A stretch of 64,000 nucleotides of DNA from assembly GCF_011305995.1 (NCBI RefSeq), contig NZ_CP049910.1, forward strand, positions 1,612,001 to 1,676,000, written 5' to 3'. Shown in pieces: positions 52,920 through 61,805 of the stretch. Below the pieces are notes generated by a model. That model saw nothing but the letters and a program-made list of their open reading frames with translations, searched no databases and was not told the DNA's origin. Source of the DNA: Diaphorobacter sp. HDW4A. GTDB lineage: Bacteria; Pseudomonadota; Gammaproteobacteria; Burkholderiales; Burkholderiaceae_C. Both the position numbers and the translations under genes were made by a program. Positions within the stretch are counted from its first letter, which is position 1. Each line of letters opens with the position of its first letter.

Positions 52920-53477
52920 TCACTCCACTGCAGCGCTGGAGTTGCGTCCGTAGAACTGCGGGAAGTACTCTTTCACACCGTCGCCATTGAAGCTCCAGCC
53001 GGTGCACTGGTTCAGGTGGCGTGGTGGCTCGTCGCCCACGCTGCTGAAGACGGCAGGCATGGTCTGGAAGGCGGCGGTGGCCAAGTTGAACAGCAGCTCG
53101 CGGATGTGGGTGCAGCCGGCGATGCCGCCCAGATTCGTCTGGATGGCCTTGCGCCAGCCACGCGACATGCTGCAGCCGACCATGGATTGCAGCGACGCCA
53201 GCGCCTCGGGGCAACCTCCAAGCGGGTGGGCGTCCATGGTGGCTTCGATGGCTTGCACGACGAGCTGGCGGTTGACGGTCACGCGCAGCCACATATGGTG
53301 GATCGGCTGGCCAGCGCGGCGAATGATGCTGGGGTCACGGATGAAAGGCGTGTCCTCGGCCTTGCTGTCGTGGAGTTCTCCCTCTATGTCCCAGAGGCCG
53401 TCCTCGCGTTCGTATCCCTGATAGGTGACGCGGCGGACATGTCTGGCGGTACGGGGAGCGGGTGGGGACAAGGGCAT
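52920..53477 (-). CDS. DUF2889 domain-containing protein
   Basis: 185-residue protein with the DUF2889 pattern: RHVRRVTYQGYEREDGLWDIEGELHDSKA, PIHHMWLRVTVNRQLVVQAIEATMDAHPLG, and CSMSRGWRKAIQTNLGGIAGCTHIRELLFNLATAAFQT. A conserved Cys and His pair in GIAGCTHIREL may be functional. No signal peptide or membrane segment. ATG 53477 is chosen; GTG 53519 would add 14 residues. It is convergent with the PilJ-like gene. The family has no firm function, though it recurs near catabolic genes in betaproteobacteria. Confidence 0.82.
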   Translation of the reverse strand: MPLSPPAPRTARHVRRVTYQGYEREDGLWDIEGELHDSKAEDTPFIRDPSIIRRAGQPIHHMWLRVTVNRQLVVQAIEATMDAHPLGGCPEALASLQSMVGCSMSRGWRKAIQTNLGGIAGCTHIRELLFNLATAAFQTMPAVFSSVGDEPPRHLNQCTGWSFNGDGVKEYFPQFYGRNSSAAVE

Positions 53478-53674
53478 TTTTGTGCGTATCGGGGCAGTTG
53501 TTCTTTGAGTTTCAGGCACCGGCGTGGGTGGCTCTGGAGTAAGCGGTCCATCATGGCTGGACGGGATTGCGCTGTCGCAAGACTTGCCTCATTGTGCGGG
53601 AGCAGCAAAATTTTTGCTGTCACCTCGGTTCTTCTCGCAAGGAAGAGCCCGAGTTCGCCGCAGGAGACATCGCC

Positions 53675-54199
53675 ATGAGAAGCCTGAACGCCCAGCTCAC
53701 GCAATACGCCGAATATCACCGTGATCCGCGCAATATCCAGACGCACCTTGTCGGCGTGCCGATGATCATGCTGGCCGTGGTGATTTTGCTGTCGCGTCCG
53801 GTGCTGGTGCTTGGCGGACTGCCGCTGACGGCGGCCTTCGCGGTGGGGATGGCGGTTTGCGTGTTCTATTTTCTGCTCGATCTGCGCTATGGGGTTTGCA
53901 TGGCGCTGGTGATTGCTGCGATGTTGGCCGTCGGGCAATGGGGCGCCGCACAAACGACGGTTTTCTGGCTGATGTCGGGGATAGGTCTGTTCGTAGTGGG
54001 TTGGGTGATCCAGCTCGTCGGCCACTATTTCGAGGGTCGCAAGCCAGCCTTTGTGGACGATGTGATCGGTCTGGCCATCGGGCCGCTATTCGTCCTTGCC
54101 GAAGTGGGTTTTGCGCTCGGAATGCGCAATGACGTCCGACTGGCGGTGGAGCAGGGAGCGGGGCCGGTGCACCGACGCGTGGGTGGCTCGGTTTCCTGA
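53675..54199 (+). CDS. Mpo1-like (DUF962) membrane protein
   Basis: 174-residue protein of the DUF962/Mpo1 family, whose yeast member is an Fe2+-dependent dioxygenase for 2-hydroxy fatty acids. Conserved His residues appear in YAEYHRDPRNIQTHLVGVP and LVGHYFEGRKPAFVDD; four hydrophobic segments lie between and after them (MIMLAVVILLSRPVLVLGGLPL onward). ATG 53675 follows AGGAGA by seven bases. Catalytic function in bacteria is inferred from those histidines. It is alone upstream of ppa on the same strand, 154 bases away. Confidence 0.88.
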   Translation: MRSLNAQLTQYAEYHRDPRNIQTHLVGVPMIMLAVVILLSRPVLVLGGLPLTAAFAVGMAVCVFYFLLDLRYGVCMALVIAAMLAVGQWGAAQTTVFWLMSGIGLFVVGWVIQLVGHYFEGRKPAFVDDVIGLAIGPLFVLAEVGFALGMRNDVRLAVEQGAGPVHRRVGGSVS

Positions 54200-54353
54200 G
54201 GGCCGGAGCCGCAAAAACGCGTTCGAAAGTTACACGCAAGGGGCTTGGTCTTAAAATGGGCGGTTTCCCGCTTGACGGCATTGACTGTTGGTTGGCTGTC
54301 GGGCCGGGCAAAACTCAGAAATTCCCCAATTCACTCAAACTGTTGAGACGACC

Positions 54354-54893
54354 ATGTCCCTGAACAACGTCCCCGCTGGCAAGAGCCTGCCCGAAGCCTT
54401 CAACGTCGTGATCGAGATTCCCATGGAATCCGATCCTATCAAGTACGAAGTGGACAAGGAATCCGGCTGCATTTTTGTCGACCGCTTCATGACGGCCGCC
54501 ATGTTCTACCCCGCCAACTACGGCTACGTGCCCCAGACGCTGTCGGGCGACGGCGACCCGGTGGACGTGCTGGTCATGACCCCCTACAAGTTGCCCCCAG
54601 GCGTGGTCGTGCCTTGCCGCGCTCTCGGCATCCTGAAGATGGAAGACGAAGCTGGCATGGACGGCAAGGTCTTGGCCGTGCCCACCGCCAAGATTCTCAA
54701 GGAATACGCCAACATCAAGACTCTGGGCGACGTGCCCGAGATCAAGCTGAAGGCGATTGAGCATTTCTTTGCTCATTACAAGGATCTGGAAGCGGGCAAG
54801 TGGGTCAAGATTCTGGGTTGGGGTGGTATGGATGAAGCCCACAAAGAGCTGACCGACGGAGTAGCCAACTACGAAAAGTCCAAGAAGGCTTAA
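54354..54893 (+). CDS. ppa: Inorganic pyrophosphatase (class A, soluble)
   Basis: 179-residue cytoplasmic Mg2+-dependent enzyme hydrolysing PPi. Key regions are [53 protein letters not shown] (the D-x-D-P-x-D motif carrying the metal-binding Asp residues), and [16 protein letters not shown]. Length matches E. coli PPase (176). ATG 54354 follows a GAGACG-type site and is the family start. A strong terminator follows at once. Confidence 0.96.
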   Translation: MSLNNVPAGKSLPEAFNVVIEIPMESDPIKYEVDKESGCIFVDRFMTAAMFYPANYGYVPQTLSGDGDPVDVLVMTPYKLPPGVVVPCRALGILKMEDEAGMDGKVLAVPTAKILKEYANIKTLGDVPEIKLKAIEHFFAHYKDLEAGKWVKILGWGGMDEAHKELTDGVANYEKSKKA

Positions 54894-54924
54894 ATTTCTT
54901 TTTCAGGAATTTGTTTCCTGATCG

Positions 54925-54960
54925 AAGCCCATTCGTTTGTTCGAGTGGGCTTTTCTTTTT
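54925..54960 (+). terminator. Intrinsic terminator of ppa
   Basis: AAGCCCATTCG (54925-54935) and CGAGTGGGCTT (54942-54952) form an 11-bp stem with one G-U-type pair and a 6-base loop, followed by TTCTTTTTTT. Typical rho-independent terminator 31 bases after the stop codon. Confidence 0.85.
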
Positions 54961-55006
54961 TTGTTCTGCGAAGCCTTTGGGCTTCGATGGGTTGGTCGTT
55001 TTGGGG

Positions 55007-55101
55007 CGGTAAGACAGGCTCTCATGCGTCGTTGTGAAGCCTTGCCGTACGAGAGTACTGATCTGCGGCTTCGACGCCTAGTCTGAGGGCCTGTCTTACC
55101 G
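55007..55101. other. 95-nt extended inverted repeat (structured RNA or palindromic element)
   Basis: CGGTAAGACAGGC at 55007-55019 is exactly complementary to 55089-55101. Inside, four more segments pair in register: CTCA 55021-55024 with TGAG 55084-55087, GCGTC 55026-55030 with GACGC 55073-55077, GAAGCC 55036-55041 with GGCTTC 55067-55072, and GTAC 55047-55050 with GTAC 55055-55058 closing a GAGA tetraloop. Thirty-two base pairs in one rod make chance unlikely. It could be a small RNA, a mRNA leader of the cheW-like gene or a palindromic repeat; no other gene lies in this 344-base gap. Confidence 0.6.
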
Positions 55102-55237
55102 TTGGGGTGGTTGATCGGGCGCCCTGCTCGCTTCATTGGCCCGTTGGTTTGAATGCGGGGAGAGTGGTGTTGGGGGGGCTATTGCTGATTTGTTTCTGTA
55201 GCTAGTAACATTCAGCATTCATTTGCGGACACTGCCC

Positions 55238-55780
55238 ATGTTGCCTATTTCTTCTCTGCGTTCCAGTTCGTCGCGTCGTGCGGTGCAGGTGCCGAGCGCG
55301 CCGGTGTCGAAGTATTTGACGTTCCGTCTGGGCGAGGAGGTCTATGGGATCGACATTCTGTGCGTGCAGGAGATCCGATCGTATGAGCCGCCGACGCGTA
55401 TGGCGCATGCGCCGGAGTTCATCAAGGGGGTGATTCAGCTGCGTGGGGTGATCGTTCCCGTGGTGGATCTGCGCATGAAGCTGCGCTGCGCGGATGCGAG
55501 CTACAACGAGTTCACGGTGGTGATCGTGCTCAGGGTAGAGGACATGCTGCTCGGCGCGGTGGTGGATGCAGTGGCCGATGTGGTGGCGCTACAGGACGAT
55601 GCAATCAAGCCTGCGCCGCAGTTTCAGGGCGTGGTGGATACGACCTATGTGCGCGGGATGGCACAGGTGGACGGGCAGATGCTGATCGTAGTGGACATCG
55701 CCGCGCTGCTGAGCCCGACGGAGATGGGCCTGCTCCAGCAGGCGCGCGCGGTGGTGCCGGAAGGGGCTAAGGCCTTCTGA
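55238..55780 (+). CDS. CheW-like chemotaxis coupling protein
   Basis: 180-residue protein with one CheW domain: YLTFRLGEEVYGIDILCVQEIRSYEPPTRMAHAPEFIKGVIQLRGVIVPVVDLRMKL and VGAVVDAVADVV, the usual receptor-kinase coupling fold. An extra 25-residue Ser/Pro-rich N-terminus precedes the domain. It would couple chemoreceptors to CheA in the cytoplasm. No CheA, receptor or flagellar gene is nearby, so it is an orphan copy. ATG 55238 is preferred; TTG 55223 is possible. The long upstream gap contains a terminator and the 95-nt hairpin. Confidence 0.9.
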   Translation: MLPISSLRSSSSRRAVQVPSAPVSKYLTFRLGEEVYGIDILCVQEIRSYEPPTRMAHAPEFIKGVIQLRGVIVPVVDLRMKLRCADASYNEFTVVIVLRVEDMLLGAVVDAVADVVALQDDAIKPAPQFQGVVDTTYVRGMAQVDGQMLIVVDIAALLSPTEMGLLQQARAVVPEGAKAF

Positions 55781-55795
55781 ACCCTGATCCTCTGA

Positions 55796-55931
55796 TCAGT
55801 TACCCATGGCGCATGAATTTGGCGCGGCCCAGGCGAGGGCAGGCTGGCTAAGGGCCGCCCCGCTGCGTTGGCTGCGTCCCACTCCCGCGAAGCGAGAGAG
55901 GGGGGAAGGCGCGAAGCGACTCAGGGGGGCA
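55796..55931 (-). repeat. Dispersed intergenic repeat, copy C
   Basis: In minus orientation this 136-base copy runs from the CCCCCTGAGTCGCTTCGC block through the GGGGCGGCCCTT centre to GGTAACTG. It separates the cheW-like gene and the convergent COG3146 gene. It is very close to copy D. Confidence 0.8.
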
Positions 55932-55938
55932 TTTTCTC

Positions 55939-57177
55939 TCAATTCGGCTGCTTGAACGGGCTGCGCTCGTGCAGCTCGTCCATGTACTGCGCGATGCCTT
56001 GGCCTTCACGTTCCAGAAAACGCTCCACCGCCTCGGCGAAGCCCGGGTGGGCGAGCCAGTGGGCGCTACTGGTTTGCACCGGCATGAGCGCCCGGGCCAT
56101 CTTGTGCTGCCCCTGAGCGCCGCCTTCAAAGCGCTGGACGCCTCGGGCGATGCACCATTCGAGCGGCTGGTAGTAGCAGGTCTCGAAATGCAGGTTGTCC
56201 ACGCGCTCTAGCGCGCCCCAGTAGCGGCCGTAGGCCACTGAGTACTGCACGGCGATCAGGCTTGCGGCGATGCGGCGGCCGTTCTGGTTGGCGACGAAGA
56301 GCACCCAGTTCTCAGGCATGTCGCGCTGCATGTGCTCGAAGAACGCCCGCGTCAGATAAGGCGCGTTGCCGTGCTCAAGATAGGTGCGCTCGTAGCAGGC
56401 GTAGAAGAAATCCCAGTCGGCGTCGCCGATGTTCTTGCCTTCGATGATGTCGAAAGTCACCCCGGCGTCGTGCACCCGCCTGCGTTCCTGGCGGATCTTC
56501 TTGCGCTTTTCCTGATTGAGTGACGCGAGAAATTCGTCGAACGAGTTGAAGGGCGCATCGGTCTGCGGATGGCGGTTGTGCCAGTGGAACTGCACCGTGT
56601 GGCGCAGCATCAGCCCGAGGTCCTGGGCAGCGCGCAGATCCTCGTCGGCCGCGAACAGCATGTGGATGGACGACAGCCCGGCCTCGCGCGCCCAGTCGAT
56701 CACGCCGTTCAGCAGCAGGGTACGCACTCGCTCGTTCTTGGCCAGCAGGCGGCTGCCCGGTACGGGGGTGAAGGGCACGGCGAGTACGCCCTTGGGGTAG
56801 TACTGCAGGCCGTGGCGCTGGTAGGCGTCGGCCCAGGCCCAGTCGAACACGTATTCGCCGTAGGAGTGGTTCTTGGCGTAGAGCGCGCAGGCGGCTTCGA
56901 GCACGCCGTTCTTTTTCAGGAGGCAGAAAACGGGCGTCCAACCAGTGTCGGCGCAGGCGCTTTCGCTGGTCTCCATCGCCGCGAGATAGGCGTGGCGCAT
57001 GAAGGGCGTGGGCTGGCTCTGCGCGGCGAGCAACTGGTCCCATTGCGACGCATCGACCAGGTGCGCGGAGTTCAGCAGTTCCAGCGCGTAGGCCGGGTCT
57101 TCGTTGGATGCGGAGGTGTCGGGCGGCGGGATGGCGGGCAAGATGGCGGCGTGTTCGGTTGGATTCGTTGTGAGCAC
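55939..57177 (-). CDS. COG3146/DUF482 family GNAT-like (FemAB-type) protein
   Basis: 412-residue protein of the COG3146 family, predicted N-acetyltransferases with a FemAB-like arrangement. Recognisable parts are PTPFMRHAYLAAMETSESACADTGW, YGEYVFDWAWADAYQRHGLQYYPK, SFDEFLASLNQEKRKKIRQERRRVHDAGV and FEGGAQGQHKMARALMPVQTSSAHWLAHPGF. The last region is the most conserved in the family. It has no signal peptide or membrane segment. GTG 57177 has only weak Shine-Dalgarno support. Target unknown; it is convergent with cheW and divergent from nadE. Confidence 0.88.
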   Translation of the reverse strand: MLTTNPTEHAAILPAIPPPDTSASNEDPAYALELLNSAHLVDASQWDQLLAAQSQPTPFMRHAYLAAMETSESACADTGWTPVFCLLKKNGVLEAACALYAKNHSYGEYVFDWAWADAYQRHGLQYYPKGVLAVPFTPVPGSRLLAKNERVRTLLLNGVIDWAREAGLSSIHMLFAADEDLRAAQDLGLMLRHTVQFHWHNRHPQTDAPFNSFDEFLASLNQEKRKKIRQERRRVHDAGVTFDIIEGKNIGDADWDFFYACYERTYLEHGNAPYLTRAFFEHMQRDMPENWVLFVANQNGRRIAASLIAVQYSVAYGRYWGALERVDNLHFETCYYQPLEWCIARGVQRFEGGAQGQHKMARALMPVQTSSAHWLAHPGFAEAVERFLEREGQGIAQYMDELHERSPFKQPN

Positions 57178-57487
57178 CGATGATCGCGCAAACCGCCCGC
57201 CCTCGAAAGCCGAGGGGGAAGAAACAATCGACTGTGAGGCAATCGCAGCAGCACGGATGCTGCCTGCTTTTTTAAGTGGCTATTTAAATTTTCTTGTAAA
57301 TCATGCACTTATGCGTCGCATACAAAGTGCTCTTCAACTTGCCCACACAACTGTCCAATGAGGGTGGGGACAACTGAGACGCTTTTGCAAGCCGTTTGCG
57401 CAACGCGCCCGCTGCGGCTTTTTCGCGCTTGCCCGCGAGGATGAAGGCTCAATGACATAATTGCCCGCAGTCTTTTTCGCTCGCACC

Positions 57488-59140
57488 ATGCCATTCCCCA
57501 TCAGCATTGCCCAGCTCAACTTCGTTGTGGGCGACATTCAGGGCAACGCCCGCAAAATCATCGAAGCCGCGCGCGAGGCGCATGCGGCAGGTTCGCGCCT
57601 GCTGCTCACGCCGGAGCTGGCGCTCAGCGCCTATGCCGCCGAAGATCTGTATCTGCGGCCCGCTTTCCTGTCCGCCTGTGAGCAGGGTCTGGTCGAGATC
57701 GCGGCCGCCACGGCCGACCTGACCGGGCTCGCGTTGGTGGTGGGCCACCCCCAGGGTATTCCCGGCGAGCACGGCCGCCGCTGCTACAACGCGGCCAGCG
57801 TGATCCGCAATGGTCGCATCGAGCAGACCTACGCCAAGCAGCGGCTGCCCAATTACGAGGTGTTCGACGAGCAGCGCTACTTCGTTCCCGGCAACGACAC
57901 CTGTGTGTTCGAGGTAGACGGTGTGCGCATCGGCCTGCTGATCTGCGAGGACGCCTGGTTCCCCGAACCGGCGCGCTCCGCCGCGGCTGCGGGTGCCGAG
58001 CTGATCGCCTGCATCAACGCCTCGCCGTTCCACATGGGCAAGGGCGTAGAGCGCGAGGACGCCATGCGTGCCCGCGTGGCCGAGACCGGCTTGCCGCTGG
58101 TCTATGCACATCTGGTGGGTGGGCAGGACGAGGTTGTGTTCGAAGGCGCTTCGTTCGCGCTGAACGCCGATGGCGAAGTCGCCATGCGCGCCCCCGCGTT
58201 TGCCGAATTATTGGCGAGTGTGGAGGTGCAGGGGCAGGGCTGCAAGATCACGCTGGCCGGCGAGATGGCTCCGGTGCTGGGCTGGGAAGCCGAACTCTGG
58301 GCCGCGCTTGTCACCGGCGTGCGCGACTACATCGGCAAGAATGGTTTCCCCAGCGTGCTGCTGGGGCTGTCGGGTGGAATCGATTCCGCGCTGGTGCTGG
58401 CGATTGCCGTCGACGCGCTGGGCGCGGACAAGGTCCGCACGGTGATGATGCCGTCGCCCTACACGGCCGACATCAGCTGGATCGACGCGCGCGACATGGC
58501 CGCGCGCCTGAACGTGCAGTACGAGGAAATCGCCATCGCGCCGCAGTTCGAGGCCTTCAAGGCGGCGCTGGCGCACGATTTTGCGGGTCTGCCCGAAGAC
58601 ACGACTGAAGAGAACCTGCAGGCGCGCATTCGCGGCACGCTGCTGATGGCGCTGTCCAACAAGTTCGGCTCGGTGGTGCTGACCACTGGCAACAAGAGCG
58701 AGATGGCGACTGGCTACTGCACGCTCTATGGCGACATGGCGGGCGGCTTTGCCGTGATCAAGGACGTGCTCAAGACGCGCGTTTTCGCCCTGGCCCGCTG
58801 GCGCAATGAGAACAATCCGTTCGGCAAGGGCGCCAATCCGATTCCCGACCGCATCATCACCCGTCCCCCGAGCGCTGAGTTGCGCCCCGACCAGAAGGAT
58901 CAGGACAGCCTGCCGCCTTACGAGGTGCTGGACGCCATCGTCGAGCGCTACATGGAGCGCGACGAACCGATTGCCGACATTGTCTCTGCGGGTTTTGTGT
59001 CGGCCGATGTCGACCGGGTCACGCGACTCATTAAGATCAACGAGTACAAGCGTCGTCAGGCGCCGGTCGGCGTGCGCGTGACGCGACGCAGCTTCGGCAA
59101 GGACTGGCGCTATCCCATCACCAATAAATTCCGGGCCTGA
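57488..59140 (+). CDS. nadE: NadE, glutamine-dependent NAD+ synthetase
   Basis: 550-residue enzyme making NAD+ from nicotinate adenine dinucleotide, using ammonia from glutamine. The N-terminal nitrilase domain has the Glu in LLLTPELALSAYAAED, Lys in YAKQRLPNYEVFDE and catalytic Cys in GLLICEDAWFPEPAR. The C-terminal synthetase domain has the ATP-pyrophosphatase P-loop LLGLSGGIDSALVLAIAV and TGNKSEMATGYCTLYGDMAGGFAVIKD. ATG 57488 gives the standard N-terminus MPFPISIAQLNFVVGDI. A short GC-rich hairpin (59139-59154) overlaps the stop and may attenuate reading into glnB. Confidence 0.96.
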   Translation: MPFPISIAQLNFVVGDIQGNARKIIEAAREAHAAGSRLLLTPELALSAYAAEDLYLRPAFLSACEQGLVEIAAATADLTGLALVVGHPQGIPGEHGRRCYNAASVIRNGRIEQTYAKQRLPNYEVFDEQRYFVPGNDTCVFEVDGVRIGLLICEDAWFPEPARSAAAAGAELIACINASPFHMGKGVEREDAMRARVAETGLPLVYAHLVGGQDEVVFEGASFALNADGEVAMRAPAFAELLASVEVQGQGCKITLAGEMAPVLGWEAELWAALVTGVRDYIGKNGFPSVLLGLSGGIDSALVLAIAVDALGADKVRTVMMPSPYTADISWIDARDMAARLNVQYEEIAIAPQFEAFKAALAHDFAGLPEDTTEENLQARIRGTLLMALSNKFGSVVLTTGNKSEMATGYCTLYGDMAGGFAVIKDVLKTRVFALARWRNENNPFGKGANPIPDRIITRPPSAELRPDQKDQDSLPPYEVLDAIVERYMERDEPIADIVSAGFVSADVDRVTRLIKINEYKRRQAPVGVRVTRRSFGKDWRYPITNKFRA

Positions 59141-59177
59141 CGAGCACGCTCGTCGGGTCTGGACCGTTTTTGAATAA

Positions 59178-59534
<357 letters not shown>

Positions 59535-59538
59535 GTAA

Positions 59539-59670
59539 CACCCCCTGAGTCGCTTCGCGCCTTCCCCCTCTCTCGCTTCGCGGGAGGGGGACGCAGCCAG
59601 CGCGGCGGGGCGGCCCTTGCGCGGCTGCCCTCGCTTGGGTCGCGCCAGTTTTGTGTGCCGTGAGTAACTG
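59539..59670 (+). repeat. Dispersed intergenic repeat, copy D
   Basis: A 132-base copy directly after glnB, starting CCCCCTGAGTCGCTTCGC, with a CTCTCTCGCTTCGCGGGAG internal palindrome and ending near GAGTAACTG. It closely resembles copy C in opposite orientation. It is part of the 428-base glnB-livH gap. Confidence 0.8.
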
Positions 59671-59830
59671 GCTTGAGTGGTGCGTGCAATGCGCGCCTGC
59701 ATGATTGATTGACTGGAAGTGTTTAGAAACACGCCCATCCCGATTGCGTCAGCAAGACGGGTCAGTCTGCTAGGGGTTTGTCCTGTGCGTGCCGCACAGC
59801 GGAACCGCCCCATGGAAACACCCGAATCGC

Positions 59831-59890
59831 CACTCCTAGACTGAATTGAACCAGCGCACATGGTCTGCGCACGGGATCAATTCAGGAGTG
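59831..59890 (+). promoter_or_regulatory. Stem-loop able to mask a ribosome binding site upstream of livH
   Basis: TGAATTGA (59842-59849) pairs with TCAATTCA (59877-59884), and CACTCC (59831-59836) with GGAGTG (59885-59890) across a 5-base bulge. The inner part can form GCGCA/TGCGC. The outer stem includes the AGGAG of a leader ORF that starts at 59895, so folding would hide this site. Possible RNA switch or protein-bound operator; ligand unknown. Confidence 0.5.
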
Positions 59891-59894
59891 GACG

Positions 59895-59969
59895 ATGAAC
59901 CTCATCTCAAGTCGCGATTCAATCGCAGTTATTCCGCGCGCTCATCGGTCGGAGGGTGGGCCATGTTGA
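59895..59969 (+). CDS. Possible 24-residue leader peptide upstream of livH
   Basis: ATG 59895 with AGGAG six bases upstream starts a 24-codon ORF (M-N-L-I-S-S-R-D..., ending G-G-P-C) whose stop TGA at 59967-59969 overlaps the start of livH (59963) by seven bases in a different frame. No family is recognisable. The overlap could couple translation of the leader to livH, while the upstream hairpin controls it. Composition alone cannot show that it is translated; it might be chance. Confidence 0.35.
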   Translation: MNLISSRDSIAVIPRAHRSEGGPC

Positions 59970-60829
59970 TGTTTCTTCAGCAGGTACTCAACGGGTTCAC
60001 GCTGGGCGGCATCTACGGTTTGGTCGCGCTGGGGCTGACGCTGGTCTACGGCATCCTGCATGTTCCCAACTTCGCGCACGGCGCGCTCTACATGGTCGGA
60101 GCCTTCGTCGCCTTTCATGCAATGAACGCTTGGGGCACGGGCTACTGGGTTGCGATGATGGTGGCGGCTGGCGTGGTGGCGCTGCTCGCGGTGACGAGCG
60201 AGCGGCTGGTATTCAGCCGGTTGCGCAATGCCTCGGGCATCCACCCCATGATCGCCGCCGTGGGCATCATGCTGTTTCTCGAAGCCTCGGCACAGGCGAT
60301 CTGGGGCGCGGATTTTCAGCGCATGCCAACGCCGTATGCGGGCGTGGTCGAGCTGACCGATGGCATCTCGATGTCGGCGCAGAGGCTGTTGATCGTCGCC
60401 GCGGCGCTGATGCTGATGGTGGCGATGCACTGGTTTCTGACGCGTACGCTCACCGGCTCGACCATCATCGTGATGGCCCAGAACCGCGATGGCGCATCGC
60501 TGATTGGCGTAGACGCGAACCGCGTGGCGATGATGACCTTCGCGATCTCGGGCGTTCTCGCAGCGATTGCGTCGGTGCTCTATGCGCCTGTGAATCTCGT
60601 GTACCCGGCGATGGGCTATCTGGTCATCACCAAGGCCTTCGTCATCATCATTCTCGGCGGCATGGGCAGCGTTCCTGGCGCGATCATCGGCGGGCAGATC
60701 ATCGGGTTCGCGGAGAGCCTGGGGGCGTACTACGTGTCCACCGACTACAAGGACATCGTGGCCTTCGCGTTGCTGGTGCTGATTCTCTCGGTGCGCCCGC
60801 AGGGGCTGTTTCCGGGTAGGGGGCGCTGA
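59963..60829 (+). CDS. livH: LivH-type branched-chain amino acid ABC permease
   Basis: 288-residue inner-membrane permease of the hydrophobic amino acid uptake family. About eight hydrophobic segments; family marks are FTLGGIYGLVALGLTLVYGILHVPNFAHGALYMVGAF at the N-terminus and ILGGMGSVPGAIIGGQIIGFAESLGA near the end. The conserved cytoplasmic EAA-like loop includes AQNRDGASLIGVDANRVAMMTF. ATG 59963 follows GGAGGGTGGG. First main gene of livHMGF plus a binding protein. Family substrates range from leucine to urea and short amides; this one's is unknown. Confidence 0.93.
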   Translation: MLMFLQQVLNGFTLGGIYGLVALGLTLVYGILHVPNFAHGALYMVGAFVAFHAMNAWGTGYWVAMMVAAGVVALLAVTSERLVFSRLRNASGIHPMIAAVGIMLFLEASAQAIWGADFQRMPTPYAGVVELTDGISMSAQRLLIVAAALMLMVAMHWFLTRTLTGSTIIVMAQNRDGASLIGVDANRVAMMTFAISGVLAAIASVLYAPVNLVYPAMGYLVITKAFVIIILGGMGSVPGAIIGGQIIGFAESLGAYYVSTDYKDIVAFALLVLILSVRPQGLFPGRGR

Positions 60830-60830
60830 G

Positions 60831-61805
60831 ATGCGACTCTTGTCTGATGGAGCCCGGGGTTGGCTGCTGCCGGGGCTGGCCGCGCTGCTGTTTCCGTTGG
60901 TCGCGGCGAATGACTACCACCTCACGGTGATGGCGACGGCCTTCATCTTCGCCATCGCCACGCTCGGACTGAATCTGATCACAGGCTACGCCGGCCAGCT
61001 CAATTTGGCGCATGCCAGCTTCATGGCCATCGGCGCGTACACGGTGGGCATTCTTTCCGTGGATCACGGCTGGTGGTTCTGGTGTGCGCTGCCGGTGGCC
61101 GGGGTGACAAGCGCCGTGCTGGGCTGGTTCGTCGGCCTCGTTTCGCTGCGGTTGCAAGGGCATTTCTTCTCGATCTTCACGCTTTGCGTGGGCTACATCA
61201 TTTTTCTTGTGATCGAGAAGTGGGAGAGCCTCACCCACGGCACGGTGGGCCTCATGGGCATACCCGCGCCCGAGTCCATCGGGCCGATCCATTTTGACGG
61301 CCTCGCTGCCCAGTATTACCTGACCCTCGCGTTTCTGGCTGCGGCCATCTGGGCCAAGCGGCGCATCGTCAACTCGCTGCTGGGCCGAGCGTTCATTGCG
61401 CTGCGCAACAGCGAGGAGCTCGCAGAGGCCATAGGCATCCAGCGGATGCGTACCAAACTGCTGGCCTTTACGCTCAGCGTGTTCTATGCGGGCATGGCGG
61501 GCGGGCTATACGCCGGGTTCGCGCGCTTCATCAGCCCGGATGCCGCCAGCGTGAATCTGACCTTCGACATGATGATCTACATGATCGTCGGCGGCATTGG
61601 AACGGTGGCGGGTCCGGTGCTGGGCGCGGTCGGCATGTCGTGGCTAACCCAGTCTCTGCAGTTTCTGCAGGAATACCGGTTCATGGTGTTTGGCCCGATT
61701 CTGATCCTGCTGGTGTTGCATGTGCCGCAGGGTCTGGTAGGAAGCCTTTCTGTCGGGCGGCTGCGTTGGCAATTCAGGCGGGGGAGGTCGCATGCTGAGA
61801 GTTGA
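60831..61805 (+). CDS. livM: LivM-type branched-chain amino acid ABC permease
   Basis: 324-residue second permease, pairing with LivH. Typical regions are ATLGLNLITGYAGQLNLAHASFMAIGAYTVGIL, RAFIALRNSEELAEAIGIQRMRTKLLAFTLSVFYAGMAGGLYAGF and MMIYMIVGGIGTVAGPVLGAVGMSWL. ATG 60831 is one base after the livH stop, and the gene overlaps livG by 14 bases, so translation is coupled across the operon. Confidence 0.93.
   Translation: MRLLSDGARGWLLPGLAALLFPLVAANDYHLTVMATAFIFAIATLGLNLITGYAGQLNLAHASFMAIGAYTVGILSVDHGWWFWCALPVAGVTSAVLGWFVGLVSLRLQGHFFSIFTLCVGYIIFLVIEKWESLTHGTVGLMGIPAPESIGPIHFDGLAAQYYLTLAFLAAAIWAKRRIVNSLLGRAFIALRNSEELAEAIGIQRMRTKLLAFTLSVFYAGMAGGLYAGFARFISPDAASVNLTFDMMIYMIVGGIGTVAGPVLGAVGMSWLTQSLQFLQEYRFMVFGPILILLVLHVPQGLVGSLSVGRLRWQFRRGRSHAES

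Noticed and set aside
59139-59154. Strong terminator after nadE
   Set aside because: The 7-bp stem has a 2-base loop and its T run is displaced by about 10 bases; at best an attenuator.
59831-59890. Known riboswitch class (glutamine, guanidine or other) upstream of livH
   Set aside because: The hairpin does not show the conserved cores of those classes that I know; kept only as an unassigned element.
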